A stretch of 64,000 nucleotides of DNA, taken from assembly GCA_033964015.1 (NCBI GenBank), contig CM066921.1, positions 25,835,355 to 25,899,354 of the forward strand, in the 5' to 3' direction. The position numbers were made by a program, and so were the translations under genes. The DNA is from Scolanthus callimorphus. Taxonomy: Eukaryota > Cnidaria > Anthozoa > Actiniaria > Edwardsiidae. The notes beneath the pieces are model-generated. The model was not told where the DNA came from. It worked only from the letters and a program-made list of their open reading frames with translations, and searched no databases. The first letter of the stretch is position 1. Each line of letters begins with the position of its first letter. Below are positions 34,190-44,099 of the stretch, one piece after another.

Positions 34190-34860
34190 TGATAACTCAT
34201 CCTATCCTATTTATACACAGGAAATTTCTACAGAATCCCAATTCCCATGATAAATCCCAACCGTGTAATATCCAAACACTTTTAAGTTCATGGGAATTTA
34301 TCTCACGCTTGGGATTTCTTTCACGGCAATGGGAAAATTGTTCCCATCCTTGGGATTCGAATTGCCCATAGAGGGGGAAAAAATCGCATTGCTGCAGCAG
34401 TGGTTCGAACTCTCCTGTTGATGATAGCTGTAAGTAATTTCCAATACAAAAGTATTTTATAAGAAGAACCCACGAAATGGTTTAACATGAGTGAGTTAAA
34501 AATAATTACAACACAGTGAAAGATCACGGAAACTAGCTCCTCGTGGCTCAATCACGTGTGACCATGATAATCCAAATATAAATATCAGTAGTTTTCCCTT
34601 TCTCTTCAAATTCTGATTCTCAGCAATGGGAAATGATTTCGCCATTCACGAACCTCTCTGTCCCACCACCTGCACCATTCCCATGCATGGGTTTATTTAT
34701 CCCATCGATAGGAAGACGATAATTACCAGGAATTAATGGGATTTCAATTCCCAAAGTGTTGCCAGTAACCAACAACTTAAATCCTACCCATTGGAATAAT
34801 GTTCAATGGCATTGTGAATTCCCAACCATGTGAAACTCTATAAATTCACACCCATGTGAT
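34190..34860. mobile_element. Element rich in CCCATGGG-type blocks
   Basis: Scattered 'cccatg', 'tgggaat' and 'attccca' blocks in both orientations. A smaller relative is at 51575-51672. Borders are uncertain. Confidence 0.45.
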
Positions 34861-34864
34861 TTAG

Positions 34865-35005
34865 ACCCCGTCCCAACTACACCGTTTTCAAACGAAAACG
34901 GATACTTTTTGCTCCGTTTTCAAACAGATTTGCGTCCACACTCATCATTTTCGTATTGTTTTCGCCGTATGTTTTCGCCGTGGGGGGGGGGGGGGGGGGG
35001 GGAGG
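34865..35005. mobile_element. Half of a GTCCACAC-type MITE ending in a G-run
   Basis: The left half matches 22873-22980 ('ccgttttcaaacgaaaacgg'). It breaks off at about 20 G (34982-35001). Confidence 0.65.
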
Positions 35006-35516
35006 TAGGGCTCCTATTTTTTGTGGGAGGGTCCTAATTTTTTCGCGCGTCTAAAGGGAGGGTCCTATTTTTTTTCACTCCTGTTTGGGGGAGGGTCAAT
35101 TTTTTTTCAACAACATTTGGACGACGAAGAGAGTGAAACAGATGCAACTTCTATATCATCTGCTTTCTTACTTAATAAAAATTTCGGAGCGCACATATCA
35201 TATGCTCTTTCAGTAACGAAGACACTACCCTCACGCCGTTTATAACAACAAGTATATCTTGATGAGGAAAAGCAAACTCTTCAAAATGTCCTGCAATGAT
35301 AGGCCTGACGGGAAGTCACTATGTTTGAAAGAAGACCCCATATAGATATTAGCCTGAGTTCGACGTTACAAGCATGTAGAAATTCGTCATTTGGACCGCG
35401 CTTCACGCATGAATCATAATAACTTTGTCATTTTGCGGCGCGCAGTTGTGCACATGAATAAATAACCTTGTTGGCTCAGGAGCCCATCAATAGAAGCTTT
35501 CATCTAACCTATATAG

Positions 35517-35852
35517 TTGAGGAAGCGTACTTCATGGGCTCCTGAAAGGCGTTGTTTACTATACCGTACACAAACATGTTCATCTACCCTATCTCTGAAG
35601 CTAGCTTTACCGAGGCCGCGGACAAATTATATGAAGAGATCCTTTGGCTACAGTGTGGCGTTACTTTGGAACAATCTTCCAACCGAATTACGTTCGACAA
35701 CCACCTTACGTCAATTCAAGAATGGTTGGAAAACTGTGATTTCTAAACCAGTTTCACACACGGCAACCTGTAACCAGTAGTAGTTTATATAATTACATGT
35801 ATACTGAGTGTTTTGTCCATGTATAAATAAAGTCTGTCTGTCTGTCTGTCTT
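35517..35852 (+). pseudogene. Non-LTR retrotransposon, 3' end of the RT ORF
   Basis: The frame 35517-35780 has 'LPRPRTNY', 'RSFGYSVALLWNNLP' and 'LRQFKNGW', the usual C-terminal end of L2/CR1/jockey-like reverse transcriptase proteins. A short 3' UTR with AATAAA follows, then a (TCTG)n tail at 35831-35852. Everything 5' of this is missing, as in typical 5'-truncated copies. Confidence 0.8.
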
Positions 35853-36227
35853 GATGAATGCGTTTATGAAAATTCGGGGGCGCTTCGCGCGCAACGTAGA
35901 TATGCGACCCCCCTTTCTGTAAAATGTCTTCAGTACTAGCTCAAATAGGGGACGGGAGAGGTGGGCTCACGTTAATCATTGTACTTATAGGGGGAGGATA
36001 ACTGCATTTTCACCGTGTATTACCCAAAATCCTCACGTAAATAATCGAGGCGATAAATAATAACCGCGCTTCCTTATATGAGACATCTTTCATAGGCTTC
36101 ACTCGGACAATAGTCTATCTGACAGGTTTTTTATATAAATGACATGGGGGAGGGTCCCAATTTTTTAACTACGCCTGGGGGAGGATCACATTTTTTTGTT
36201 ATGTTCAAGGGGAGGGTCCAAATTTGT

Positions 36228-36450
36228 TTTAGCCTTATTTGAAAATGGGAGCCCTACCCCCCCCCCCCCCCCCAAACGGCGTTAAATAATGAACGTCCCT
36301 AAAATTAACAAGGAGCACTCGAACCGGGAAAAACCACCAAAACCTTATTTGAAAATGGGAGCCCTACCCCCCCCCCCCCCCCCCCCCCCCCGCCGCTAAA
36401 TAATGACACGTCCCTAAAATTAACAAGGGAGCACTCGAACCTGAAAAACC
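36228..36450. repeat. Tandem ~113-bp duplication with poly-C tracts
   Basis: 'ccttatttgaaaatgggagc' followed by a C-run and 'acgtccctaaaattaacaag' occurs twice. The C-runs differ in length (about 16 and 23). Confidence 0.85.
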
Positions 36451-37403
36451 ACCAAAAACAGCCCTCATTCGAACACGATTATTTTCACAGAAATCAAATT
36501 CGATCGCCAATCAATCGGGTTAGAACGTCTGCTCTCCGATGATGTACCTACACTCCAAAAGCAGCCAAGTACTCGTAGATTCGTTACTGATCCCAACAAG
36601 CGTCGATGAAATCGGTAAAGCAGGTCTATCGGCGGCCATTTTGTCCCCGGTGAAAATTGCAAACTGAACAAACTGATGGCAAACGGTCGCTAATTTAACT
36701 CTCTCCAGGTCGCTTCGGACTGCTGTACAAATACTGAAAATTCAAATTCAAATTCAAATTCAGATTCTATTGGGAGAGTCTTTCATCCTTTACTTCATTA
36801 GAAGATATACACCTATTTCAGAAAAGGTTGCATCATCACAACGTTCAGTTGTAGCTCGAGATGCGTCATGGTGCAAATAGGTTTACCAAAACAAAATCAT
36901 GGACACTCACTTTTAGGATAAATAGGTATATACAAGAGTGGATTACTTGTTAATTCACTCTTGGTATATATCCACCCTGCTTATTTGACTTTTTTTAATC
37001 CCGCGCGCCCAAAAAAAAAAATCAAATATCTGAAAAACCCCACTGGATAGCCGGCTCGAAGGCTGATAGTTCCGCAGAGAACATGTTTCTCGCCGCCGCT
37101 GGTTTGCTGGCGAAATACTAGGGAAACAACATTCCTCTGACGTTTTTTTTATCATTGACCTTCCCTGGCAAAATACTTTCTAGAATGCCGACATATTTTA
37201 TCAATTAAGAGGACTTGTCATAGAACTTTGAGCAATTTTGTAAAATTCGGTTACACGTAGGCAATCTGTCAATCTCGAGGTACCGTAGAGCATTTTTCGA
37301 AAAAATGTCGGTACAGCCTGAAACTGGGGTGAGAGTAAAAATAGGCATGTCCCGATTGTCACGTGATACTAACTCCGATCTCCCCAAATTTTGTACTGAC
37401 ATG

Positions 37404-37598
37404 TTTTAACAAATAAAACACAGTTTCCGTGACTGCACAGGCTTATGCAAACCGAGATGTGGTTGGGAGAATTCGAGAGCAGATCAGTGGAAACACGAGC
37501 CGCAGGCGAGTGTTTGCACCTGCTCGAGAATTCTCCAAACCACATCGAGGTTTGCATAAGCCTGTGCAGTCACGGAAACTGTGTTTTATTTGTTTTAT
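37404..37598. mobile_element. Fold-back element with ~85-bp arms
   Basis: 'aaaacacagtttccgtgac', 'tgcacaggcttatgcaaacc' and 'gagaattc' at the left are mirrored at the right by 'cataagcctgtgcagtcacg' and 'gaaactgtgttttatttg'. The central 'gagccgcaggcgagtg' recalls the loop of the 320-bp family at 45.5-53.9 kb. Confidence 0.85.
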
Positions 37599-38191
37599 AA
37601 AATAATTATCTACATAAATAAAATCTGCGTGGACAGGAATAGTAAGTTTTTGAAGCGGATGAGATTCTAAATTCTCCATACAGATGAAAAGGCTGCATCA
37701 GCCAATCAGAGCCCTCCGTCTATCGCATGATTTGTCAATCTCTTTCTGATCGGACTGAAAGTTTTCTGAGACGGCGGCAAGCGAAGTGGATTTAAAATGA
37801 CAATCGTGGCTTAAAATGGAGGCTTCTTCCTTTCAAAACACAAAATAATTACGACAGAAGATGAACAGAAGACTTTTAAGTACTTAAAAGTACAGAAGCC
37901 GTTGTTTTACATGTGTGTTGGCCCAGTTTCTTCGTCTATGAAAGAATTTCTCCCGAGCAAAACTTGCATGTGGCAGCGGAACTGCTTGGTAGAGCGTATT
38001 TGAACGCTTTATTTACGGCAAGCATGGAAAAGAATGAAGGAATCCACTTATTTGTACCGCCTGGTCTGGTCAAACATTATACGAGGATCTAGGATTACTT
38101 TTTGGAAGCATTTTTTTCAAGATCTGCAGAACGAGACTGAACTTGTGACTGTCGAACTGTGAGCCGAACTCAGCTCAGGTAAAGAAGCGAA

Positions 38192-38363
38192 AAATGTATT
38201 TTCCGCTGGTATTCAAGTGATTATCAGCTAACATTGTCTTAGACAATTCCCTCCAGAACTGTTAGCAATTTCTGATTGGCTCTCAGATCTATATAATCTT
38301 ATCAGAGATTATTGTTCGTTCTCTCTCTCGCATTTCTCTGTGACCGTTATTGCTGGAGGTTTA
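38192..38363 (+). repeat. Split direct repeat A1
   Basis: Starts AAATGTATTTTCCGCTGG and ends 'tgctggaggttta'. It carries a TATA-like 'ctatataatc' near 38290 and a pyrimidine-rich stretch after it. It is probably the 5' promoter. An acceptor-like 'ttttcacag' follows at 38371-38379, before an ATG at 38387 opening only 28 codons; this could be a short first coding exon, but I have no donor to prove it. Confidence 0.9.
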
Positions 38364-38982
38364 CTTTTGGTTTTCACAGGTGACAGATGTCGGACAAAGA
38401 CAATCAAGACGAGCGATTATTCACCGCGGGACATTCTCAGCAAAGCGGTGGACCACTGCGAGATGAGCTTTGAATATCGTACGACGTTCTAGAATAAACC
38501 TAGAAGATTCTGCGATAAAAAGGACAAGAGATCGTGCGATTTTCCACGATTATCTTAGATAACGAGGTGTGAATTTTCACGGTAAATTCGCGCTTAGGAT
38601 ATTCTACGATCTCATGCGATATCCGACTAAGGCAGAGGCCGGTGAATTGCACTTTGGATCTCATGCGATTTCGTAGAATATCATATTTAAACAAATAGCA
38701 CTGTCCTTACGGAATTTGCTACGATTTTCCACGATATGAATGCGATCTTCTAGAAATTTCTGGAAGATGTTGCAGATAACAGTATCAAACAATGAACAAT
38801 TGTTAATTATGTAACATGTTCCTAAATTCATACAGTAGCTTTCTGATGGAGTTTGTCTAAATTATTAGTTACTTTATTAGGCTAAGTGTGTATCTCTATC
38901 AAGCGAATACGATCTGTGTTGCTGTGTTTACTCGATTTAGTGGGCACTTTTTCAAAGTTATTATACTCGTGAGTCCTTCTAA

Positions 38983-39108
38983 AGCCTAGTTTTCATATAG
39001 TCGTATCTGTCTCATCAGTCGACCGTGAAACAATGAAAATTGGAATTATTATTTTGTTTCACGGTTGACTGATACGACAGATAAGACTATATGGAAACCA
39101 ACCTTAAA
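38983..39108. repeat. Hairpin MITE inside the retrotransposon leader
   Basis: The arms 'cagtcgaccgtgaaacaatg' and 'gtttcacggttgactgatac' are inverted and flanked by 'catatagtc' and 'gactatatg'. It is related to 12430-12540 and looks like a passenger insertion. Confidence 0.75.
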
Positions 39109-40405
39109 TTCAAATCAGAGTAGTAAAGTTAAGTTAAGTTGCAGTTTCAGACTTTAATATCTAAACCGGAAAGTGCGGTCATCTTTTAGTTGCTATCTCT
39201 GCGCTGTGAAATAAGTAGCAACCCGAGATAACAACTAAGGAATTTCGTAGCAAAAATATATAGGCTTGTGATCGATTTTGTCCCGCAAGATTATTACGAA
39301 CCATATTTTACTGGTACGTACGAACCATAATTTTACTGGTAAGAATATTTCAACGCTCTACAAATTTTATTTATCAATAGCACGGGGTGTGCAGCGGGAA
39401 ACCGGAGTCTATATCTAACAAAGTAAATTGCAAAAGGCCAGATCAACGGCCGCTCGCGCTAATGCCCACCGTCACCGATAAAAAGAGTTTATTATAACTA
39501 CAGAGAGATAAAATCGCTGCTGTGGTTCGATTAAATTGGTCGTGAATCGACCCGAGTATTAACAATAGAACGCCCCGCGAATAAAAGCAACAGTTATGGC
39601 ACTTGAACTTATGACTCACCTTCGCTTATCCATGTCAGTTATCCTCGCTAAAATCTCTCCTGGACTTCTAGCATATTCCAGGAATATAGCAGTACCAATG
39701 TCCAACCATAATACAGACATCAGAATATGTAACGGAGATTATAATACCAGAAACGAAGCCAGAGAGCGAGGAACTGAACTACGCGATCATACACACCACG
39801 CTTCTAACGTCTGGTGGTTAATGGTTAATTGCGCCTCTCTTTCAAAAAGTACGAGTTAACCACTCATAAGCGAGGAACACTAGACACCAGGTTCCACTCG
39901 CTCAACAATAAGAATAAAGGCGCGATTTTGAGATACACGGCAATTCCGTGTGTTAAATCTAAAATTAAATCGGCAAAATATTTTCCCTGTTCTAACATTG
40001 ACATTAAAACCAAAGGAGTTTACATGGATAAATTAAAACCCCTGATCGAAATGTTGCAACTTGTTTGATTATTCAACAACATCGCATAAAATCCAACGTT
40101 ACGAGTTGAACCGATATCACATGTCCTTTTCATAATTCCTCTATATCGCATAAAATCCAAAGCTATAATCAAAACATAAAATCGAGCTGGACGCATTCTT
40201 TTAGCATTGACACTAAATCGCATTAAATCCTAGTATGTGTTACTTGATCGCACAAAATCCTTCAAAATGCAATAAGGCGAAAAGGTGTTTAATAAAGTTA
40301 TGCGATTTAACTGGATTTTGTGGCATGGTGATTTTACACCTTCATCGCCATTTTCGATCAAGTGAGATTTTCTAGAACATCGAACGAAATCATAGAAAAT
40401 CGCAA

Positions 40406-40946
40406 ATGCATGCGATTTCAGCTCGCACGGGGAACCTCAACACAGTCTCAAGTCGGCGAACCTACGGTGCAACCCAGGTCCAGCCTCAGCTAGTGGAACA
40501 AGTGTTTTCCATGTTCAAGGGTTTTCTCGATAGCCAGCTCGAAGCGAAAGGCCGCCAACTCACTTCCAAGACAGAAATCCAGAAGCAAATAGAGAAACTC
40601 AGCCACAAGGGTAACAAAAAACAGTTTGAGTTTAATGCTGAAGTAAGTTCCCTGCTTTCTAACATAGACGAAAACCGCGATAACCCCAGCAAAGTGCATT
40701 CGCTTGTGCGTGAAGCACAGGACGTTGTTAAGAAAAGACAGAAACTTATAAAAATAGCAGATAGGTCTAAAGACGGTTGGGCTGTCGTTGAGGAGTACGA
40801 GTCCGATGACTTGGCTTCGAACTCTGAGGATGAAAAGCGTCTGCGTAAGGCAAAGAATGTCGTCCAAAAACGAAAAGCGGAACGAGTCAAACGCGACAAG
40901 AGACCTAAGCTTGACACTAATTCTCCTGCTAATCAGCTTTTTCGTG
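40406..40946 (+). CDS. gag: YR retrotransposon gag, exon 1
   Basis: 180 complete codons. A helical basic/acidic region includes 'KQFEFNAEV', 'KRQKLIKIADRSKDGW' and 'SEDEKRLRKAKNVVQKRKAE', a pattern I know from gag-like ORFs of animal DIRS/Ngaro elements. Reading on would end at 40969, but a GTAAGA donor at 40947 and an acceptor at 41358 join it in frame (phase 1) to a CCHC zinc knuckle. The true N-terminus may lie in an upstream exon: the sequence before 40490 has an acceptor-like 'gcgatttcag' at about 40421. Confidence 0.75.
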
Positions 40947-40990
40947 GTAAGACTATTAAATGTTCTTAATTATACTTTGTTATGTCTCTT

Positions 40991-41103
40991 GTCACTTTGG
41001 ATGCCTGAGTATCCAACCATATAAACACTGTTGTTTGTCGTTCATTTTGCATTTAAGTGCAAAATATTTTACGTTCGTTTGAGCGTAGCGAATTAGAACG
41101 TAA
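40991..41103 (+). repeat. Split direct repeat B1
   Basis: 113 bp, starting GTCACTTTGGATGCCTGAG. Near its end is a perfect inverted pair, TTTACGTTC (41068-41076) and GAACGTAAA (41096-41104), 19 bp apart and running into A2. This is a likely recombinase-binding site. Confidence 0.9.
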
Positions 41104-41273
41104 ATGTATTTTCCGCTGGTATTCAAGTGATTATCAGCTAACATTGTCTTAGACAATTCCCTCCAGAACTGTTAGCAATTTCTGATTGGCTCTCAGATCT
41201 ATATAATCTTATCAGAGATTATTGTTCGTTCTCTCTCTCGCATTTCTCTGTGACCGTTATTGCTGGAGGTTTA
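41102..41273 (+). repeat. Split direct repeat A2
   Basis: 172 bp, identical to A1 as far as I can read. It shares the dinucleotide AA with the end of B1. Its TATA-like box would place a second promoter just upstream of pol. Confidence 0.9.
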
Positions 41274-41358
41274 ATTACCCACCCGCCCACCCTAGAGTCA
41301 TTGTATTTTAGTTTTTTCTAACACTCGAAAATGTATGTATTTTCGTTGATCTTCACAG

Positions 41359-41567
41359 GCCGCTCTGCAGACTTTAGTGCAAACAGGTGCTTCAGGTGCT
41401 CCCGCCTCGGGCACTGGATCAAGGACTGTCCTTTTGCATGGTCGACCAACCAATCCTATGCAGGTTACAAAACCCTTAATCGCTCCGGTTTCCCATATTC
41501 AAGCGTACCCCGAGCTTCTAGTCCTACAGGAAGAGGAAGGGCTCTCCTCGACAAGCCAGCTAAATGA
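41359..41567 (+). CDS. gag: YR retrotransposon gag, exon 2 (zinc knuckle)
   Basis: The frame encodes a CCHC knuckle C-x2-C-x4-H-x4-C ('CFRCSRLGHWIKDC') and a basic tail ending at 41567. It is in a different frame from pol, which it overlaps from 41377. A nucleocapsid-like C-terminus is expected for gag. Confidence 0.7.
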
Positions 41568-43545
41568 AGAATTATATGACGACCAAGATTTCTATGAGGT
41601 ACCATACGAATATGAACATTTGTCTAATGCGAAAAATATTCAAGTGAAAGGGAATCTAAGAAGGAACATTGAATTTTGGCGCTCTATTGGCACTTCAGAG
41701 TTTGTATTAAATATTATCGAGCACGGTTATCAATTACCGTTCGAGGTGCTTCCCGCGCGTAGTTTCAGTAAAAACAATAGATCCTCTTTGGATAATACTG
41801 AATTCGTGTTAGACTCGATTATGGAACTGTTAAATTCAGGGCGTGTCTTAGAGGTATCTTCGCCGCCACATGTCGTAAACCCATTGTCTGTTTCAGTACA
41901 GCCTAATGGCAAAAAGAGACTGATCCTCGATTTGCGCATTGTCAACAAGCATCTTATTAAATACAAATTGAAGTATGAAGATTGGAAAATTGCACGTACT
42001 TATTTCCACAAGAATGCCTACATGGTTTCGTTTGATCTTAAAAGTGGTTATCATCATATAGAGATACACCCAAAATTCCAAACGTTCCTTGGTTTCTCGT
42101 GGTATTGGCCAGGAAGTTCACCTAAATATTTTGTTTTTTCCGTTTTGGCGTTCGGCTTAGCAACCGCGCCTTATGTATTTACTAAGTGCTTAAAACCACT
42201 AGAGAAGTTTTGGCGTATTCAAGGTATAAAAATGGCACTTTTTCTGGATGATGGCTGGATAATCGAGGACACTCTAAAACATTGCAAGACTGTGTCAGAT
42301 ACCGTTAGAACTGATTTATATAAGGCTGGGTTCATAGTTAATGAAGAGAAATCTATATGGCAACCGTGTCAAGTAATTCAATGGCTGGGCATTATTTGGA
42401 ACACTATTGATGCAACCATTCATATCTCTGATAGAAGGCTTATTGCCATTGAGGATCATATTAATAAAATTCGTAAATCGAATTACATCGCTGCAAGGGA
42501 ATTGGCTTCGTTTGTCGGGAAAGTAATATCTGCTGGAGCAGTCTTTGGAAACGTATCCAGAATTATGACTAGACATTGTGCTATGTCAGTCGCGGCTGCA
42601 CAAGACTGGGACACTAAATTCATGCTTGACGATTATTGCATAAGAGAATTAGAATATTGGAATGAGAATGCGCGTCGCTTGAATTTAAAATGTTTTGAAT
42701 CTACTCCTATTAGTTCCCATTATCTGGTGTATTCTGATGCAAGCGCCACTGGTTGTGGGGCTACTATGAATTTAGATGGAGAACAAATTTGTCATAAACA
42801 ATGGGATGAGAACGAGTGTACTCGTAGTTCTACATGGAGGGAACTATCGGCAATTGAATATGCACTTAATTCATTTATGCCTATATTTAATGGTTGTTAT
42901 ATCAAGTGGTTCTCCGATAGTCAGGCTGCATGTCGCATAATACAAGTGGGCAGTATGAGAAAGGATTTACATCGTATAGCTGTAAACGTATTCAATGTAT
43001 GCGCCATTAATAAGGTGGAACTGGAAGTTAATTGGTTACCTAGAACGGAAATTGAAAGAGCTGATTTTATTAGTCGGATAATTGATATAGATGATTGGCA
43101 GATATCTAAAGAGTTCTTTGACACGATTGACGCCGCGTGGGGTCCCCATACCGTAGACTGTTTTGCAAATTATTATAATTGTAAAATTTCAAGATTCTTT
43201 TCCTGGCATTGGAACCCTGGGACCGCCGGAGTTGATTTCTTCGTACAGAATCTGAAAGGGGAGAACTGTTTGGTTGTTCCGCCAGTTACTCTTATCGGCA
43301 GAGCCATTCATTACCTCTACAAAAGAAAAGTTACAGCTACCCTGGTTGTCCCGTTTTGGCCATCCTCTTACTTCTGGCCTTTGCTGTCTAGAACGTTCCG
43401 CGGATTTATTTTAGACTGCATACAAGTGAAAGGCTCGGATATTCTTAGGCAAGGACGAAATACGAACTCAATTTTTGGTTCAGCCAGGTTCAATAGTGAT
43501 ATGGTAGCTATCAGAATGGACTTTCGTATAGAATCTCATTTATAA
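41377..43545 (+). CDS. pol: YR retrotransposon pol: reverse transcriptase and RNase H
   Basis: 722 codons, uninterrupted. RT: 'KKRLILDLR' around residue 180, motif A Asp220 in 'VSFDLKSGYHHI', catalytic 'FLDD' with Asp291-Asp292, then 'WLGIIW'. RNase H: Asp454 in 'YSDASATGCG', Glu489 in 'WRELSAIEYAL', Asp514 in 'WFSDSQA'. A C-terminal 'WGPHTVDCFA' and 'WNPGTAGVDFF' block is typical of DIRS-group pol proteins. FLDD in place of YxDD is common in this group. The ORF overlaps gag exon 2 in another frame, so pol needs frameshifting or its own mRNA from A2. All visible catalytic residues are present. Confidence 0.92.
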   Translation: MQTGASGAPASGTGSRTVLLHGRPTNPMQVTKPLIAPVSHIQAYPELLVLQEEEGLSSTSQLNEELYDDQDFYEVPYEYEHLSNAKNIQVKGNLRRNIEFWRSIGTSEFVLNIIEHGYQLPFEVLPARSFSKNNRSSLDNTEFVLDSIMELLNSGRVLEVSSPPHVVNPLSVSVQPNGKKRLILDLRIVNKHLIKYKLKYEDWKIARTYFHKNAYMVSFDLKSGYHHIEIHPKFQTFLGFSWYWPGSSPKYFVFSVLAFGLATAPYVFTKCLKPLEKFWRIQGIKMALFLDDGWIIEDTLKHCKTVSDTVRTDLYKAGFIVNEEKSIWQPCQVIQWLGIIWNTIDATIHISDRRLIAIEDHINKIRKSNYIAARELASFVGKVISAGAVFGNVSRIMTRHCAMSVAAAQDWDTKFMLDDYCIRELEYWNENARRLNLKCFESTPISSHYLVYSDASATGCGATMNLDGEQICHKQWDENECTRSSTWRELSAIEYALNSFMPIFNGCYIKWFSDSQAACRIIQVGSMRKDLHRIAVNVFNVCAINKVELEVNWLPRTEIERADFISRIIDIDDWQISKEFFDTIDAAWGPHTVDCFANYYNCKISRFFSWHWNPGTAGVDFFVQNLKGENCLVVPPVTLIGRAIHYLYKRKVTATLVVPFWPSSYFWPLLSRTFRGFILDCIQVKGSDILRQGRNTNSIFGSARFNSDMVAIRMDFRIESHL

Positions 43546-44099
43546 GCCCTAGAATTATTTAATAATTTTCACCGTGTTAATGGCCTTATGAACGGTATTT
43601 ACGATAATTATCAATAGTTACGCGCTCTGACTATCAACATCGTTTAATAAGTCTGTCATGGTTTAAATGGTTTAGGATAATAGATTTCCCAAGCGTGATG
43701 TATTATTGTGTGCGCTATTGTTTGCATGTGCCACACGATTGTTGCATGGATCAGTGAACGAGGCGCTCGTAAAGCGCGGATGAAAGCAAGCCAAATAGTG
43801 TATTGGCATTCAATTATCAGTCTATGGCAAGAGGGTGTAATAGTAAAAAAAAAAAATAAAATAAAAATACTGAGTATGATGTATCACAGTGATTACGCAG
43901 AGCGTTGGCAGGATGCCTAAGGGTACGAGATCCTTTAAGGACGCGGGTCCAGGATAAGATGTACGCCCTTCGTTGGGGGCACTCAAAAAAAAAACAAAAA
44001 AAAAAAGAAAGAAAGAAAAGAAATGAGAAGAAAAAGAAAAAAAAAAAAAGCTTCTTAGTACTTGTGGGTATTTTTGTCTTTTCTCGTCTATATTTTCAG
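43546..44099 (+). other. Spacer between pol and recombinase
   Basis: It includes an A/G-rich tract (43985-44050) and ends with an acceptor-like 'ctatattttcag' at 44088-44099. The recombinase may be expressed from a spliced mRNA using this site; this is inferred. Confidence 0.4.

Larger units (their letters stand above)
40947..41358 (+). other. Predicted gag intron containing the internal B1A2 repeat
   Basis: 412 bp. Donor GTAAGA, branch-point-like CTAAC near 41318, pyrimidine-rich tract and acceptor 'ttgatcttcacag'. Exon 1 ends with one base of a codon and exon 2 supplies two, restoring Gly and continuing into 'RSADFSANRCFRC'. Both internal repeats (40991-41273) lie wholly within it. Confidence 0.65.

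Noticed and set aside
38387..38473. 28-codon ORF after A1 as gag N-terminus
   Set aside because: It looks protein-like and follows an acceptor-like site, but I could not find a convincing donor and matching phase to join it to 40406. Left as a possibility only.
40486..40917. - strand ORFs of 143 and 125 codons opposite gag
   Set aside because: They are shadows of the gag reading frame, with no family resemblance.
43905..44099. Lys-rich N-terminal extension of the recombinase ORF
   Set aside because: It is the translation of an A/G-rich tract. An acceptor-like site at 44099 fits a later start better.
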